Positions 7,698 to 17,020 are shown, counted from the stretch's first letter. The stretch: 64,000 bases of DNA from UBA10347 sp905182135 (GCA_963925805.1 CAWUSE010000013.1:16157-80156); one strand, 5' to 3'. Notes: generated by a model from the sequence alone, not told the origin. Numbers and translations are program-made.

Positions 7698-8567
7698 ATG
7701 GAAGGCCCCACCTCCCACACGTATTTCTCTCAACGGCTCCGGCTCCACTACGTGGACTGGGGCAACGAGGACGCGCCGGCGATGCTGATGGTCCATGGCG
7801 GCCGCGATCACTGCCGGAACTGGGACTGGGTCGCTCAGTCATTTCGCGAGAACTACCACATCATTGCACCAGACCTGCGCGGCCACGGCGACAGTCAGTG
7901 GGCTGTGGGCTCCAGCTATCACCACGTGGACTATGTCTATGACATTGCTCAGCTGATTCACCAGAAGAAGATGGACCCGGTCACCATTGTCGCCCACTCC
8001 ATGGGCGGTGGTGTCTCACTGACGTACGCGGGTTTGTATCCCGAGACGGTGGCGAAACTGGTCGTGATCGAGGGCATGGGTCCACCGCCGGAGATGCTCG
8101 CCGAGCGGGTCGATGTTCCCGTCCAGAAGCGGCTCGATAATTGGGTGCACGACCTACGCAAGTCCTCGGCGCGCCTGCCACGGCGCTACCCCACGCTCGA
8201 GGAAGCGTACGAGCGAATGCAGACCGAGAATCCTCACCTGACCGAGGAACGGGCCCGCCATCTGACCATCCATGGAAGCAATCAGAACGAGGACGGGACC
8301 TTCAGCTGGAAGTTCGATAACTATGTGCGCAACTTCTCGCCGATCAGGGTGCCGTTCGACGACCAGCACGAGCTCTGGAGCCGCATCACCTGCCCCACGT
8401 TGCTGGTCCGCGGCAGCGAGTCGTGGGCGTCAGATCCTGCAACCGATGGCGGGGCCGACCACTTCCAGGACGTTCAGGTGGCGAACATCGACGGCGCCGG
8501 CCACTGGTCGCACCACGATCAGTTGGACACGTTCCTGAACCTGACTCGTACCTTCCTGGCCGACTGA
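7698..8567 (+). CDS. Alpha/beta-fold hydrolase
   Basis: 289 residues. Complete alpha/beta hydrolase: LRLHYVDWG start, oxyanion-hole region MLMVHGGRDHCRNW (about 31–44), IIAPDLRGHGDS (about 56–67), nucleophile elbow VAHSMGGGVSL (Ser near 101), a lid of about 60 residues rich in Glu/Arg, PTLLVRGSESW (about 235–245, usual position of the acid strand) and GAGHWSHHDQ with the catalytic His near 272. No signal peptide, so cytosolic. The substrate is unknown; the pattern resembles epoxide hydrolase/lactonase-like members. Begins 94 bp downstream of the broken XRE gene on the opposite strand. Confidence 0.88.
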   Translation: MEGPTSHTYFSQRLRLHYVDWGNEDAPAMLMVHGGRDHCRNWDWVAQSFRENYHIIAPDLRGHGDSQWAVGSSYHHVDYVYDIAQLIHQKKMDPVTIVAHSMGGGVSLTYAGLYPETVAKLVVIEGMGPPPEMLAERVDVPVQKRLDNWVHDLRKSSARLPRRYPTLEEAYERMQTENPHLTEERARHLTIHGSNQNEDGTFSWKFDNYVRNFSPIRVPFDDQHELWSRITCPTLLVRGSESWASDPATDGGADHFQDVQVANIDGAGHWSHHDQLDTFLNLTRTFLAD

Positions 8568-8800
8568 GGTACGGGGTCAGCGTCCGCAGCTGTGGCATGG
8601 CAGGGCAGGCACGTGCAGTATCTAGCAGAGCGACTCGACGGTCTTTCAAGCCTCCAGGTCCCAGGCGATGGTCGGGTGGGCGAGCAGGGGGCTGTCGTGT
8701 TTAGTCTGAAATAGTGCATGGGCCTGACGAGCCGTCACGGGCCAGCGGCAACGAGGAGCATCAACAGATCTGAAGCTTCCGTCGACGCGAGTGGGCGGCC

Positions 8801-9730
8801 TCAGGTGTTAAGGAAGTTCAGGGGGTGGCCGGGACAATGCCATTCGTGGGCTTGCAGGGTGCCGAAGGCCGAGGCGGTGATGTAGGCCGTGCGCAAGTCG
8901 GGACCGCCGAAGCACACATTGGTAACCATTGGGTCGCCGGGTACGGGCACGATCGCTCGCAGCTCCCCCTGGGGTGAGAAGGCGGTCACTGCGCCCGTCC
9001 CCAAGGTCGCGACGCAGACATTGCCCTCGGAGTCAACCGCCAATGAGTCGACCCGACCATCGCCGGGCACCGTACCCAACAGCACCGATGGAGCGCCGGC
9101 GGTCGAGGCCAGCTGGTGGCCGGCAGCCTTGATCACGCCGGGGCTATCTAGCTCCCAGTATCGGACCCGCCCCGTCATGGTCTCGGCAAAATACAAGCGA
9201 TCCTCGGCGGGTGATAGACCCACGCCATTCGGCGTGATGAGCGGTCGTGCCACGGCGATGACCGACGAACCATCGGCCTTCGCGTAATAGATCGCGCCCC
9301 GATCGAGTTCCTGTTCGCGGCCTTTGCCCAGGTCGGTGAAATAGAAACCGCCGTGGCGGTCGAACACGATGTCGTTTGGGCCCTTGAGCGGCCAGCCCTC
9401 GGCTTCGGTGTAGAGCGTGGTCACCGCACCGGACGCCAGGTCGACTCGCTGGATCGAACCACCGCGATAGTCGGTGGCCTGCACACCGGGTAGCAGCATG
9501 CCCTCGACGTTGCGCCAGCTGAATCCGCCGTTGTTGCAGATGTAGACGGCGCCATCGGGCCCGATCGCTGCGCCGTTCGGCCCGCCACCGCAGTCGGCCA
9601 CGACCGTCACGGTGCCGTCGGGCAGCACCCGACTTAGTGTTTGTCTCTCGATCTCGACCAGCAGGATCGAACCATCGGCCATGGCGATCGGTCCTTCTGG
9701 GAACCGCAGTCCTTCAGCAATCTGTTTCAC
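8801..9730 (-). CDS. SMP-30/gluconolactonase-like beta-propeller protein
   Basis: 309 residues of the SMP-30/LRE family of calcium-dependent lactonases. Seen: an early FPEGPIAMADGSILLVEI with the metal-binding Glu after FPEGP, then GGGPNGAAIGPDGAVYICNN, GPNDIVFDRHGGFYFTDLG (Asn and Asp metal ligands), TPNGVGLSPAEDRLYFAET and VDSLAVDSEGNVCVATLGTG (DSL-D motif). Together they give a six-bladed propeller with one Ca2+. The family hydrolyses sugar lactones and other esters; the exact lactone cannot be read from the sequence. No signal peptide. Stand-alone gene. Confidence 0.9.
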   Translation of the reverse strand: MKQIAEGLRFPEGPIAMADGSILLVEIERQTLSRVLPDGTVTVVADCGGGPNGAAIGPDGAVYICNNGGFSWRNVEGMLLPGVQATDYRGGSIQRVDLASGAVTTLYTEAEGWPLKGPNDIVFDRHGGFYFTDLGKGREQELDRGAIYYAKADGSSVIAVARPLITPNGVGLSPAEDRLYFAETMTGRVRYWELDSPGVIKAAGHQLASTAGAPSVLLGTVPGDGRVDSLAVDSEGNVCVATLGTGAVTAFSPQGELRAIVPVPGDPMVTNVCFGGPDLRTAYITASAFGTLQAHEWHCPGHPLNFLNT

Positions 9731-10265
9731 TGCCTCGTTCTACTACGGTTCTTGGCGCGAACTAGCACCGCTCCATGGCGCCAAACAGAGTCCTGACACG
9801 CGGTGAGGACGACCGTTCGGCTCTCGGCCAGGTCAGATCCGGGGGGAACGACGTTTTTGTCGCATTGGTAAAGACACGTGTCAAAGCCTCTTCTGCCATC
9901 TTGGCCCGGCCGTGTCTCACTCCCATCGCCGATCTGCAACGCCGGGTGTGGCGTCCTGTCGGTCATTCGGTTTTGCGTGGTTGGTTTGTTGCTTGGCGGC
10001 CACCCTGACCGAACACCACGACGCGCCACTCGACGTGCGCATCGTCAGCTTCCATCGGCCGAATCGCGACCTGGCATCGTTGCTCACAAGCTGACAGGGC
10101 GCGAGGCGTCGACTCGTCGCATCTCTATCGGGACAAGGACGGTCATCGTCGCCGCTGCGCTCTGGTTTGCGTGGGGCTCTAAGGTCGATGGCGTAGGCCC
10201 ATGCCACAGAACGCGGCATTCGCATCGCCGGATGATTCTTCGGCCCGACCATCCCAGGAGCTGCC
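9731..10265. other. Long non-coding stretch between divergent genes
   Basis: Lies between the divergently transcribed lactonase-like and M20 genes. Several short frames occur on both strands but none has family motifs. It must hold the promoters of both flanking genes. A GGAG lies 7 nt before the ATG at 10266. Confidence 0.5.
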
Positions 10266-11636
10266 ATGAGCACATCGATCGACACTCTTACCGGTGAGAC
10301 CGTGGACCTGCTGCAGGCGCTCATACGGAATCAGTGCGTCAACGATGGCACGCCTGAGTCAGGTCACGAAGTCCGCAGCGCCGAACTGCTGCGCAACGAA
10401 CTCGAGGGCTTCGGCGTCGACTTCGAGCTGTTCGAGACCGAACCCGGCCGCGTCTCGCTCGTTGCCCGGTACGAGGGCACCGACCCCGACGCCCCTGATC
10501 TGTGCCTTTGTGCCCATACCGATGTCGTGCCAGCAAACCCCGACGGCTGGACCAACGACCCGTTCGGCGGCGAGCTGATCACCTCGCCCGATGGTGTCGA
10601 CGAAGTCTGGGGACGCGGTGCGGTCGACATGTTGAACCTGACCTCGTCCATGCTCGTAGCGTTCCGCGAGGTCATTCGAACCGGCAAGCGGTACCCCGGC
10701 GACATCGTCTATTTCGCGGTGGCCGACGAAGAAGCCGGAAGCGTGCTCGGCGCCAAGCAGTTGCTGGCGGACCACTGGGACGTGCTGCACTGCGACTACG
10801 TCATCAGCGAATACGGCGGCACCCCGTCATTCGGCGACAACGGCACGACCGTATTGCTCACCACCAGCGAAAAACACTCGGGTGCCCGCCGCATCACTGT
10901 GCACGGCACCCCGAGCCACGGCTCGATGTCCTACGCCACCGACAACGCACTCATCAAGGCATCCGAGATCGTCCGCCGCATCGCAGCAGCCGAACTCACG
11001 CCCCGACTCGACGACGTGTTCGCAGCCCGCGTCGGCGCACTCGGCCTTGACCCCGAAATTCAGAAACAGCTGCTCGATCCAGCCCACATCGCCGATGCTC
11101 TGGCCGCGCTTCCACCGGCGTTGGCCAGCAACCTGCACTCATGCAGCCATATGACGATCAACCCGAATACGATCCACAGCGGCGAGAAACTCAACACCGT
11201 TCCCGACACTGCAGTGCTCGAACTCGACATCCGCATGCTGCCGGGTCAGACCCAGCAAGACGTCGACCGGCTACTTCCCGAGATCATCGGGCCCGACCTG
11301 ATGCCGTCGGTCGAGATCGAGTGGTACCGCGATGACCTCACCAACGGTTTCGGTGTTTCGTCGACCGAGTCACCGCTATGGGATGCACTCGGCGACGCGA
11401 TCCGGGTCGCCTATCCAGAAGCGACGGTGATGCCCAGCCTGGTCACCGGCGGCACCGACTGTCGCTTCTACCGCGAGCGTGGCATCCCCGCCTATGGCGC
11501 CGGCCTGCTCAGTGACAAGGTCCCGCTCAGCGAGTTCCTGAGCCGGTTTCACGGCAACGACGAGCGCATCGACGTCGACTCGCTGCGACTCACCACCCAG
11601 CTCTTTCTCGACGTGTTCGACCGCCTCTGGCGGTGA
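10266..11636 (+). CDS. M20/M25/M40 family metallopeptidase
   Basis: 456 residues. Motifs of di-zinc M20 peptidases: LCLCAHTDVVPANPDGW (about 78–94, first ligand His and Asp), VWGRGAVDMLNLTS (bridging Asp near 120), VYFAVADEEAGSVLGAK (catalytic and metal Glu pair near 156), a dimerisation domain with the GTPSHGSMSYATDN His, and TGGTDCRFYRERGIPAYG at the C-terminus. It resembles the large Acy1/ArgE-like acyl-peptidases and Cys-Gly carboxypeptidase relatives that cleave acyl-amino acids or dipeptides in the cytosol. The substrate is not predictable. Unrelated in sequence to the M20D enzyme at 4079–5260. Confidence 0.92.
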   Translation: MSTSIDTLTGETVDLLQALIRNQCVNDGTPESGHEVRSAELLRNELEGFGVDFELFETEPGRVSLVARYEGTDPDAPDLCLCAHTDVVPANPDGWTNDPFGGELITSPDGVDEVWGRGAVDMLNLTSSMLVAFREVIRTGKRYPGDIVYFAVADEEAGSVLGAKQLLADHWDVLHCDYVISEYGGTPSFGDNGTTVLLTTSEKHSGARRITVHGTPSHGSMSYATDNALIKASEIVRRIAAAELTPRLDDVFAARVGALGLDPEIQKQLLDPAHIADALAALPPALASNLHSCSHMTINPNTIHSGEKLNTVPDTAVLELDIRMLPGQTQQDVDRLLPEIIGPDLMPSVEIEWYRDDLTNGFGVSSTESPLWDALGDAIRVAYPEATVMPSLVTGGTDCRFYRERGIPAYGAGLLSDKVPLSEFLSRFHGNDERIDVDSLRLTTQLFLDVFDRLWR

Positions 11637-11689
11637 TTGTGCTGGCGGTTCGACCCGCACAGAATAGTTGGAGAACTTGGCCGCTACGA

Positions 11690-11885
11690 ACCTGGTCGCG
11701 CCCCGTTTCAACGGCAGCAATCCGATTGCCGCCGATCAAGAACTCGGCCTGATCGGGTGGCGACCCGACGATCAGGACGGCGATGAGAGTGAACGACGCG
11801 ACACCGGCCTTGGCGGCGCCGTAGCTGGATGCGACCGGCCACGATCAGGTTGGCGGCACCAGCCGACAGAGAGCCAAGTTCGTTG
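11690..11885 (-). pseudogene. Fossil of a short-chain dehydrogenase/reductase
   Basis: The minus strand around 11832 reads SSYGAAKAGVASFTLIA, the YxxxK active-site segment of short-chain dehydrogenases of the acyl-CoA-associated type. After a deletion and frame change comes EFLIGGNRIAAVETG near 11740–11700, matching the ...F-VGGGRI... C-terminal part of the same type of protein. No complete frame covers both, and the Rossmann N-terminus is absent. The order fits a mostly deleted SDR gene. It sits next to an acyl-CoA dehydrogenase, which often neighbours such SDRs. Confidence 0.5.
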
Positions 11886-11914
11886 CAGGATGCCAGGGCG
11901 ACTAAACAAGCTGG

Positions 11915-13060
11915 ATGACCCTTCTATCCGAAGAACAACAGGCGATCCGGGCCACAGCTCGTTCGTTCGCCGAGCGTGAGATCGCCCCTCATGTCGCCGA
12001 GTGGGACCGCGACGGCGGAGCGCCACGTGATCTGTACCGCAGGATGGCAACGGTCGGTCTGATGGGTGTGATGGTTGCGCCCGAGTGGGGTGGCGCCGGC
12101 GCTGACTTCACGTCATACGCACTCGCCATCGAAGAGATCTCGGCCGCTGACGGCGGGATCAGCAACATGATGGCAGCGAACAACTCGCCAGTCGCGGCTG
12201 CGATCGAACAGCTTGGTACCGAGCAGCACAAACGCGAGTACCTGACCAAGCTGACGTCGGGAGAGTGGCTTGGTTCAATCCACCTGACCGAGCCGCACAC
12301 CGGATCCGACGCGGCAGCGATCACGACACGTGCTGTCAAAGACGGCGACGAATACGTAATCACCGGCCAAAAGGCCTTCATCACCGCCGGCTCGACGTCC
12401 GACGTTGCCATGATCATCGCGGTGACCGACCCGTCGCTTGGAAAGCGCGGCATCTCCGCGTTTATCACGCCGACCGATAACCCCGGCTACCACGTCATCT
12501 CCAAGGAGGCCAAGCTCGGTCACCGCACCAACGACACCTGCCAGGTTGCCTTTGAGAACATGCGGGTGCCGGCTTCTGACGTACTGGGCGAGATCGGGCG
12601 TGGCCTCAGCATTGCGCTTGGCAACCTGTCACTCGGCCGGATCGGCGTCGCCGCTCAAGCAGTAGGAGGGGCCCGCGCCGCGCTCAAAGCTGCTCACGCA
12701 TACGCGAAAGAGCGACACACCTTCGCCAAGGCCATCATCGAACACCAGGCCGTCGCTTTCAAGCTCGCCGATATGGCGACCGAAATCGAAGCTGGCCGCC
12801 AGCTATATCTGCACGCTGCGGCCCTGCGTGACGCCGGGATCGAATGTGCCCGCGAGGCGTCGATGGCCAAGCTCTTCGCTTCTGAGATGGCCGAACGCGT
12901 CGCGTCGGCTGCGATTCAGATCCACGGCGGCTATGGCTTTCTCAACGACTATCCCGTTGAAAAGATCTACCGCGATGTGCGGGTGTACCAGATCTATGAG
13001 GGCACGTCGGAGGTGCAGAAGATCATGATCTCGCGCCTCCTCGATGGTCTCGATCTCTAA
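11915..13060 (+). CDS. Acyl-CoA dehydrogenase
   Basis: 381 residues, the standard length. FAD-dependent acyl-CoA dehydrogenase motifs: MVAPEWGGAGADFTSYALA, the signature GSIHLTEPHTGSDAAAITTR (about 118–137), GQKAFITAGSTSDV, and the C-terminal IHGGYGFLNDYPVEKIYRDV followed by VYQIYEGTSEVQK, where the Glu of YEGTSE is the catalytic base. It removes the alpha and beta hydrogens of an acyl-CoA, passing electrons to ETF. The pattern fits short- or branched-chain members. Cytosolic, homotetramer by family. No ETF or thiolase gene lies adjacent. Confidence 0.94.
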   Translation: MTLLSEEQQAIRATARSFAEREIAPHVAEWDRDGGAPRDLYRRMATVGLMGVMVAPEWGGAGADFTSYALAIEEISAADGGISNMMAANNSPVAAAIEQLGTEQHKREYLTKLTSGEWLGSIHLTEPHTGSDAAAITTRAVKDGDEYVITGQKAFITAGSTSDVAMIIAVTDPSLGKRGISAFITPTDNPGYHVISKEAKLGHRTNDTCQVAFENMRVPASDVLGEIGRGLSIALGNLSLGRIGVAAQAVGGARAALKAAHAYAKERHTFAKAIIEHQAVAFKLADMATEIEAGRQLYLHAAALRDAGIECAREASMAKLFASEMAERVASAAIQIHGGYGFLNDYPVEKIYRDVRVYQIYEGTSEVQKIMISRLLDGLDL

Positions 13061-13224
13061 GTCCACGCACACCTGTAACCCGCTGCGGGCCAACAGTTCC
13101 GTCCAAGGCCACGCGTGCCGTGCTCTCGTCGTAGAGGGTTGTCACGAGCGACGTGAAGTCTCCGACGATCACGGCTTGGTTGCCGATCAGCCCATGCCGC
13201 AGGCCTGGCGAGTGCTCCTTGGCC

Positions 13225-13579
13225 CCGCTGGACCCGACCGAAACGTTCGCCAACGCCGTGCAAAACAAAATCCGCCGAGTTGTCGTCGACGCCAAGGGTG
13301 TCATCATTGACATCGACACCGCCAGAGCCTTCACCGGTATGGCACGAGACGCCGTACCGATCAACGGCCGCGAGTGTTGCTGGCCGGGCTGTTCGGTCCC
13401 CACCTCAAGATAGGAGACCGATCATCTGCACGATCACGCCAAAGACGACAGAACCAACCCGGGAGCGGGGACCGAGATGCGGCAGACATAATCGATGGAA
13501 ACAAAAGGGCTACAAAGTCTGGCGAGACGCACCCGGCCAGAACCGTGTTCACCGACCTGACGGCACCGAGATTGCATGA
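13225..13579 (+). pseudogene. Fossil of a 13E12/DUF222-type HNH endonuclease
   Basis: One frame reads IRRVVVDAKGVIIDI and then FTGMARDAVPINGRECCWPG (to about 13410), matching the pre-HNH and first-cysteine segment of the actinobacterial 13E12 repeat family. After a stop, a second frame carries GPRCGRHNRWKQKGYKVWRD and VHRPDGTEIA (13490–13579), the HNH C-terminal part. The central H-N residues lie in a garbled segment and the DUF222 N-terminus is lost. These genes are multicopy and mobile-like in many actinobacteria. The frame change and truncation indicate it is dead. Confidence 0.7.
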
Positions 13580-13764
13580 AGTGACCCGGCAGGTCAGCCG
13601 CGCCTGCCAGCACAACCTCTTCGCTCGTCGGGCGATAGGAGAACAACTGGTCACCGATCGCAGGCAGAGCCCTAACCGAAACCCACAGAATCACGAAACG
13701 CACAAAATCGAGTGGCTTCAATCTGCCTAGTGGATAAGGTTTCGACTCGGCAATAACAACGCCT

Positions 13765-13840
13765 GCTCCCTTAGCTCAGTCGGTAGAGCGCTTCCATGGT
13801 AAGGAAGAGGTCAAGAGTTCAACTCTCTTAGGGAGCTCCA
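13765..13840 (+). tRNA. tRNA-Thr (GGT)
   Basis: Acceptor GCTCCCT/AGGGAGC is perfect, anticodon stem CTTCC/GGAAG holds loop ATGGTAA (anticodon GGT), T-arm AAGAG-TTCAACT-CTCTT. The 3' CCA is encoded (13838–13840). Confidence 0.97.
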
Positions 13841-13911
13841 CCGGTTTCGATACGTCTAGCAATGTTTCAGTATGTAGTTACTGAGCCATGGCTGACGTTG
13901 AAGCTTTCCGG

Positions 13912-13985
13912 GGCGCCATAGCTCAGCTGGTGAGAGCGCTCGACTCATAATCGAGAGGTCGACAGTTCAAATCTGTCTGGCGCTA
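13912..13985 (+). tRNA. tRNA-Met (CAT), elongator type
   Basis: Acceptor GGCGCCA/TGGCGCT (first pair G-U), anticodon stem CTCGA/TCGAG with loop CTCATAA (anticodon CAT), T-arm GACAG-TTCAAAT-CTGTC. It lacks the mismatched first pair of initiator tRNA. An Ile2 (lysidine) identity cannot be fully excluded. Third base after the discriminator is not CCA. Confidence 0.93.
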
Positions 13986-14122
13986 CAACTTTATGCAAAT
14001 CTGCCCAGCGGGACCCGGTCGGGTCACGCTTGGGCGGAAGTGCATGCTCACCGCACGGTGACCCGCACGATGACCAGTGCTTGCGGCAGAAAAGTCCTTG
14101 GCGACTTGTATGCCGCTAAGGC

Positions 14123-14797
14123 ATGACGTCTGCATGGCCTATAGAGTCTGGTGCAGTGGAAGATGACCTCAAAGAGCTGATCGCCAAAGCCAAACAAGGC
14201 GACCGTTCTGCGTTTGATGAACTGGTCAAGGCCACTTACCATAAGGTGCACGGTCTTGCACTTCGACTAACGGGCAATGAACACGATGCTGACGATGTTG
14301 TGCAAGACACCTATGTGCGGGCTTTCCGTAGCCTGCAGAAGTTCCGCGGTGATGCCCGGTTCTCTACGTGGCTACATCGGATAACCGCCAATAGCGCATC
14401 TACATTTATGGGTCGCCGTCAGCGCGATTCGCGCCACGATGACATCGACGGCGTGATCGACCTAGCTGATCACCGTCAAGCCAATGACCCCGAGTTCGCT
14501 CTTCAGAATGGCGCTGTTGGTCAGCGGCTTCGACGAGCGTTGGACAATCTTCCCGAACGGCTCCGCAATGTCGTCGTGCTGCGCGATGTGCATGGCCTGA
14601 GTCATCGCGAAATTGCGCAGGAACTTGACATCAGCGAAGCCGCCGCCAAAGTGCGGCTGCATCGGGCTAGAGCGCGCCTGCGCGATGGCCTGGCCGCATG
14701 GCGACCCACACGTGCGTCCGCTCCCGACGAGCCCGCTGATGACACGGTCTTCGACGCTGACGTGATAGATATCGAAGCTCACCGCAGCGCAAGCTGA
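14123..14797 (+). CDS. RNA polymerase ECF-type sigma-70 factor (RpoE/SigE-like)
   Basis: 224 residues. Region 2 begins near residue 18: GDRSAFDELVKATYHKVHGLALRLTGN, then EHDADDVVQDTYVRAFRSL, and the -10-binding FRGDARFSTWLHRITANSAS. Region 4 follows: LPERLRNVVVLRDVHGLSHREIAQELDISEAAAKVRLHRAR (about 145–186). No sigma-1.1 or region 3, so an ECF/group 4 factor. It has an acidic C-terminal tail of about 35 residues. ATG 14123 is used; GTG at 14156 (residue 12), preceded by a possible -10-like tatagag, is an alternative. No anti-sigma gene follows; the next 270 bp are non-coding before tRNA-Trp. Confidence 0.92.
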   Translation: MTSAWPIESGAVEDDLKELIAKAKQGDRSAFDELVKATYHKVHGLALRLTGNEHDADDVVQDTYVRAFRSLQKFRGDARFSTWLHRITANSASTFMGRRQRDSRHDDIDGVIDLADHRQANDPEFALQNGAVGQRLRRALDNLPERLRNVVVLRDVHGLSHREIAQELDISEAAAKVRLHRARARLRDGLAAWRPTRASAPDEPADDTVFDADVIDIEAHRSAS

Positions 14798-15069
14798 GGT
14801 CTCGATAGCGGCGATACTTCGATCGTTGTCCATTCGGCTGTGCGACGCACGCCGATATCGACGGCTGTCAACTGACCGCAACGGTTCCCTAGACCAGTCT
14901 TTGCGAGGCCGCCTTCGCCCAGGAAGAACGCATCAATGCTGGTGATGCACTGCTGATTGTCCGCTACACCTTGGGGCTTGATCTGGTTGGTCTCTGCCCG
15001 GAATGACCGGGTGATCAGAACCGACGTGGCGATTGGTGGACAGAGAGATAGTGTGACGTGTCAAGTTGA

Positions 15070-15143
15070 AGGGCCGTGGCTCAACTGGCTAGAGCACCGG
15101 TCTCCAAAACCGGAGGTTGTGGGTTCGATCCCCACCGGCCCTG
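15070..15143 (+). tRNA. tRNA-Trp (CCA)
   Basis: Acceptor AGGGCCG/CGGCCCT, anticodon stem CCGGT/ACCGG with loop CTCCAAA (anticodon CCA), T-arm GTGGG-TTCGATC-CCCAC. Located 42 bp before secE, the common arrangement in which tRNA-Trp leads the secE–nusG–rplKA operon. Confidence 0.97.
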
Positions 15144-15185
15144 CAAACTTGCAAGTACCCACACCCAACAAAGGTCCCAAAGACC

Positions 15186-15494
15186 ATGTCTGATACGACT
15201 GGATTGAATCGACAGACCCGCCGCTTCGCCCAGAAGCAGGGCCTCCTCGATGACGACGGCGAACCCGTACGTCAGAAGCGAGAACCACGAGCTGGTTCGA
15301 ACGAACCGCGTACGCCGCCCGCCCAGTTCTTCCGCGAGGTGCGGAAGGAACTCAAGCTTGTTTCTTGGCCAAGCCGTGACGAGGTAATCAACTATTCGTT
15401 GGTTGTCTTTACCCTGCTGCTGTTTTTCACCGCCTTGGTGGCCAGCCTCGACTTCGGTCTTGGCGAAGCAATTGTGAAACTCTTTGAACGATGA
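15186..15494 (+). CDS. secE: Preprotein translocase subunit SecE
   Basis: 102 residues from ATG 15186. An N-terminal cytosolic stretch of about 45 residues is followed by the SecE signature FFREVRKELKLVSWPSRDEV (about 49–68) and a single transmembrane helix VVFTLLLFFTALVASLDFGL. SecE clamps SecY in the SecYEG translocon of the cytoplasmic membrane. Its stop overlaps the nusG start (ATGA), so the two are translationally coupled. A longer frame beginning at 15117 overlaps the tRNA and is not used. Confidence 0.95.
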   Translation: MSDTTGLNRQTRRFAQKQGLLDDDGEPVRQKREPRAGSNEPRTPPAQFFREVRKELKLVSWPSRDEVINYSLVVFTLLLFFTALVASLDFGLGEAIVKLFER

Positions 15495-16246
15495 GTGATG
15501 TGAACGAAGCAACCCCAGCCGACGAGAACCCAGCGGAACAAGTTCCTGCCGCTGCCACCACCGCAGATGAGCGCGTTGAGACCGCTAGTGATACGCCGGT
15601 CCTTGACGAAGATGCGCTGATCTACGAAAAGGTCGAAGCGGTCGATGGCGAGGGCGAAATCGTCGCCGCTCCCAAGGCAATCAGCCCGTATGACCGCCCC
15701 GGTAAGTGGTACGTCGTTCATACGCAGTCGGGTTACGAGAAGAAAGTCAAACAAAACCTCGAAGCTCGAACCGCCAGCATGAACATGGATGGCCGCATCC
15801 ACGAAGTCGTCATTCCAATGGAAGACGTCGTCGAGTTCCGCCAGGGCAAAAAGGTCGTTGTCCAGAAGAAGATGTTCCCGGGCTACCTGCTCGTGCGCTG
15901 TCGCCTCGACGATGACTCCTGGTTCGTGATCCGGAACACGCCTGGCGTAACTGGTTTCGTCGGCCAAGGTTCCAAGCCGTCACCGTTGCCACGCCGCGAA
16001 GTCGAGACGTTCTTGCAGATCAAGAGCGACGAAGACGCCGCAACCTCAGCTGGCCAGAAGAAGACTCGCACCCGAAAGCTCTACGAAATGGGCGAAACGG
16101 TTCGAGTCAAGGAAGGTCCCTTCGCCGACTTCAGCGGCGAAGTCATCGAGCTCAACGAAGATCAGCTCAAGGTCAAGGTGTTGGTTAACATCTTCGGCCG
16201 TGAAACACCCGTCGAACTCGAATTTGCGCAGGTCGCGAAGCTCTAA
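15491..16246 (+). CDS. nusG: Transcription termination/antitermination factor NusG
   Basis: 251 residues. Residues 1–68 are an Ala/Glu/Asp-rich acidic extension absent from E. coli NusG (181 aa) but usual in actinobacteria. The NGN domain follows (GKWYVVHTQSGYEKKVKQNL…EEVVE-type segment…KKMFPGYLLVRCRLDDDSWF…RNTPGVTGFVG), then a linker with KKTRTRK and a KOW domain (MGETVRVKEGPFADFSGEVIELN…VNIFGRETPVELEF). It binds RNA polymerase and links it to Rho or ribosomes. Coupled to secE by a 4-bp overlap; rplK follows after a 190-bp leader. Confidence 0.96.
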   Translation: MSDVNEATPADENPAEQVPAAATTADERVETASDTPVLDEDALIYEKVEAVDGEGEIVAAPKAISPYDRPGKWYVVHTQSGYEKKVKQNLEARTASMNMDGRIHEVVIPMEDVVEFRQGKKVVVQKKMFPGYLLVRCRLDDDSWFVIRNTPGVTGFVGQGSKPSPLPRREVETFLQIKSDEDAATSAGQKKTRTRKLYEMGETVRVKEGPFADFSGEVIELNEDQLKVKVLVNIFGRETPVELEFAQVAKL

Positions 16247-16436
16247 TAACGCACTAATAATGAGCAGTGTGCCAGCCACCTGTTCGTTATCCCAAAGTAC
16301 CTTTACCGCAACGCAGGTTGTTCGGCTGTCTATTCGACGGCACACTTTCCTGTCGCTGTTGGTAAAAACCGACACCAATCGCCCAACTCCAATCGGAGCA
16401 GCTCCCGAGCTGTGCCACGAGAAGTAGTAGAAAACC

Positions 16437-16862
16437 ATGGCTAAGAAGAAAATCGCCGCACTCGTAAAGATCCAGATCCCCGCCGGCGAGGCATCGCCAG
16501 CGCCGCCGGTCGGTACCGCACTCGGTCCGCACGGTGTCCAGATTATGGACTTCTGCAAGGCGTATAACGCCCGAACCGAAGGCCAGCGCGGTCAAATCGT
16601 GCCAGTCGAGATCACGGTGTTCGAAGACCGGACGTTCACGTTCGTAACGAAGACACCACCGACAGCATTCTTGTTACGCAAGGCCGCTGGCCTTGACAAG
16701 GCAGCACACGAGCCTGGCCGTGAAGAAGCTGGCACCGTTACTGGCGCTCAGGTCACCGAGATCGCAGAGATCAAGCTGCCAGACCTGAACACCCTCGACA
16801 TCGAGCAAGCCAAGCTGCAGGTCGAAGGCACCGCACGTTCCATGGGTCTGCGCGTCGTCTGA
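16437..16862 (+). CDS. rplK: 50S ribosomal protein L11
   Basis: 141 residues, standard length. Starts MAKKKIAALVKIQIPAGEAS and keeps the PVGTALGPHGVQIMDFCKAYN rRNA-binding and thiostrepton-loop segment and a C-terminal LNTLDIEQAKLQVEGTARSMGL. It binds the GTPase-associated region of 23S rRNA. The 190-bp gap upstream has no gene and is probably a leader; a 158-bp gap to rplA is longer than the usual few bases. Confidence 0.97.
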   Translation: MAKKKIAALVKIQIPAGEASPAPPVGTALGPHGVQIMDFCKAYNARTEGQRGQIVPVEITVFEDRTFTFVTKTPPTAFLLRKAAGLDKAAHEPGREEAGTVTGAQVTEIAEIKLPDLNTLDIEQAKLQVEGTARSMGLRVV

Positions 16863-17020
16863 TCGCTGCGGCTGGCCGCTTGTGTGGACGGCTGCTGATT
16901 AGCTGAGAGCGCGTCAGTGCTCATAGCGAAAGCAATAACGAAGTATTACTAGCACTACCAACGCACTGGGACCACCTCGCCCAGGCGCTCTGGCACAACC
17001 GAGGGACCGAAAGGGAAACC

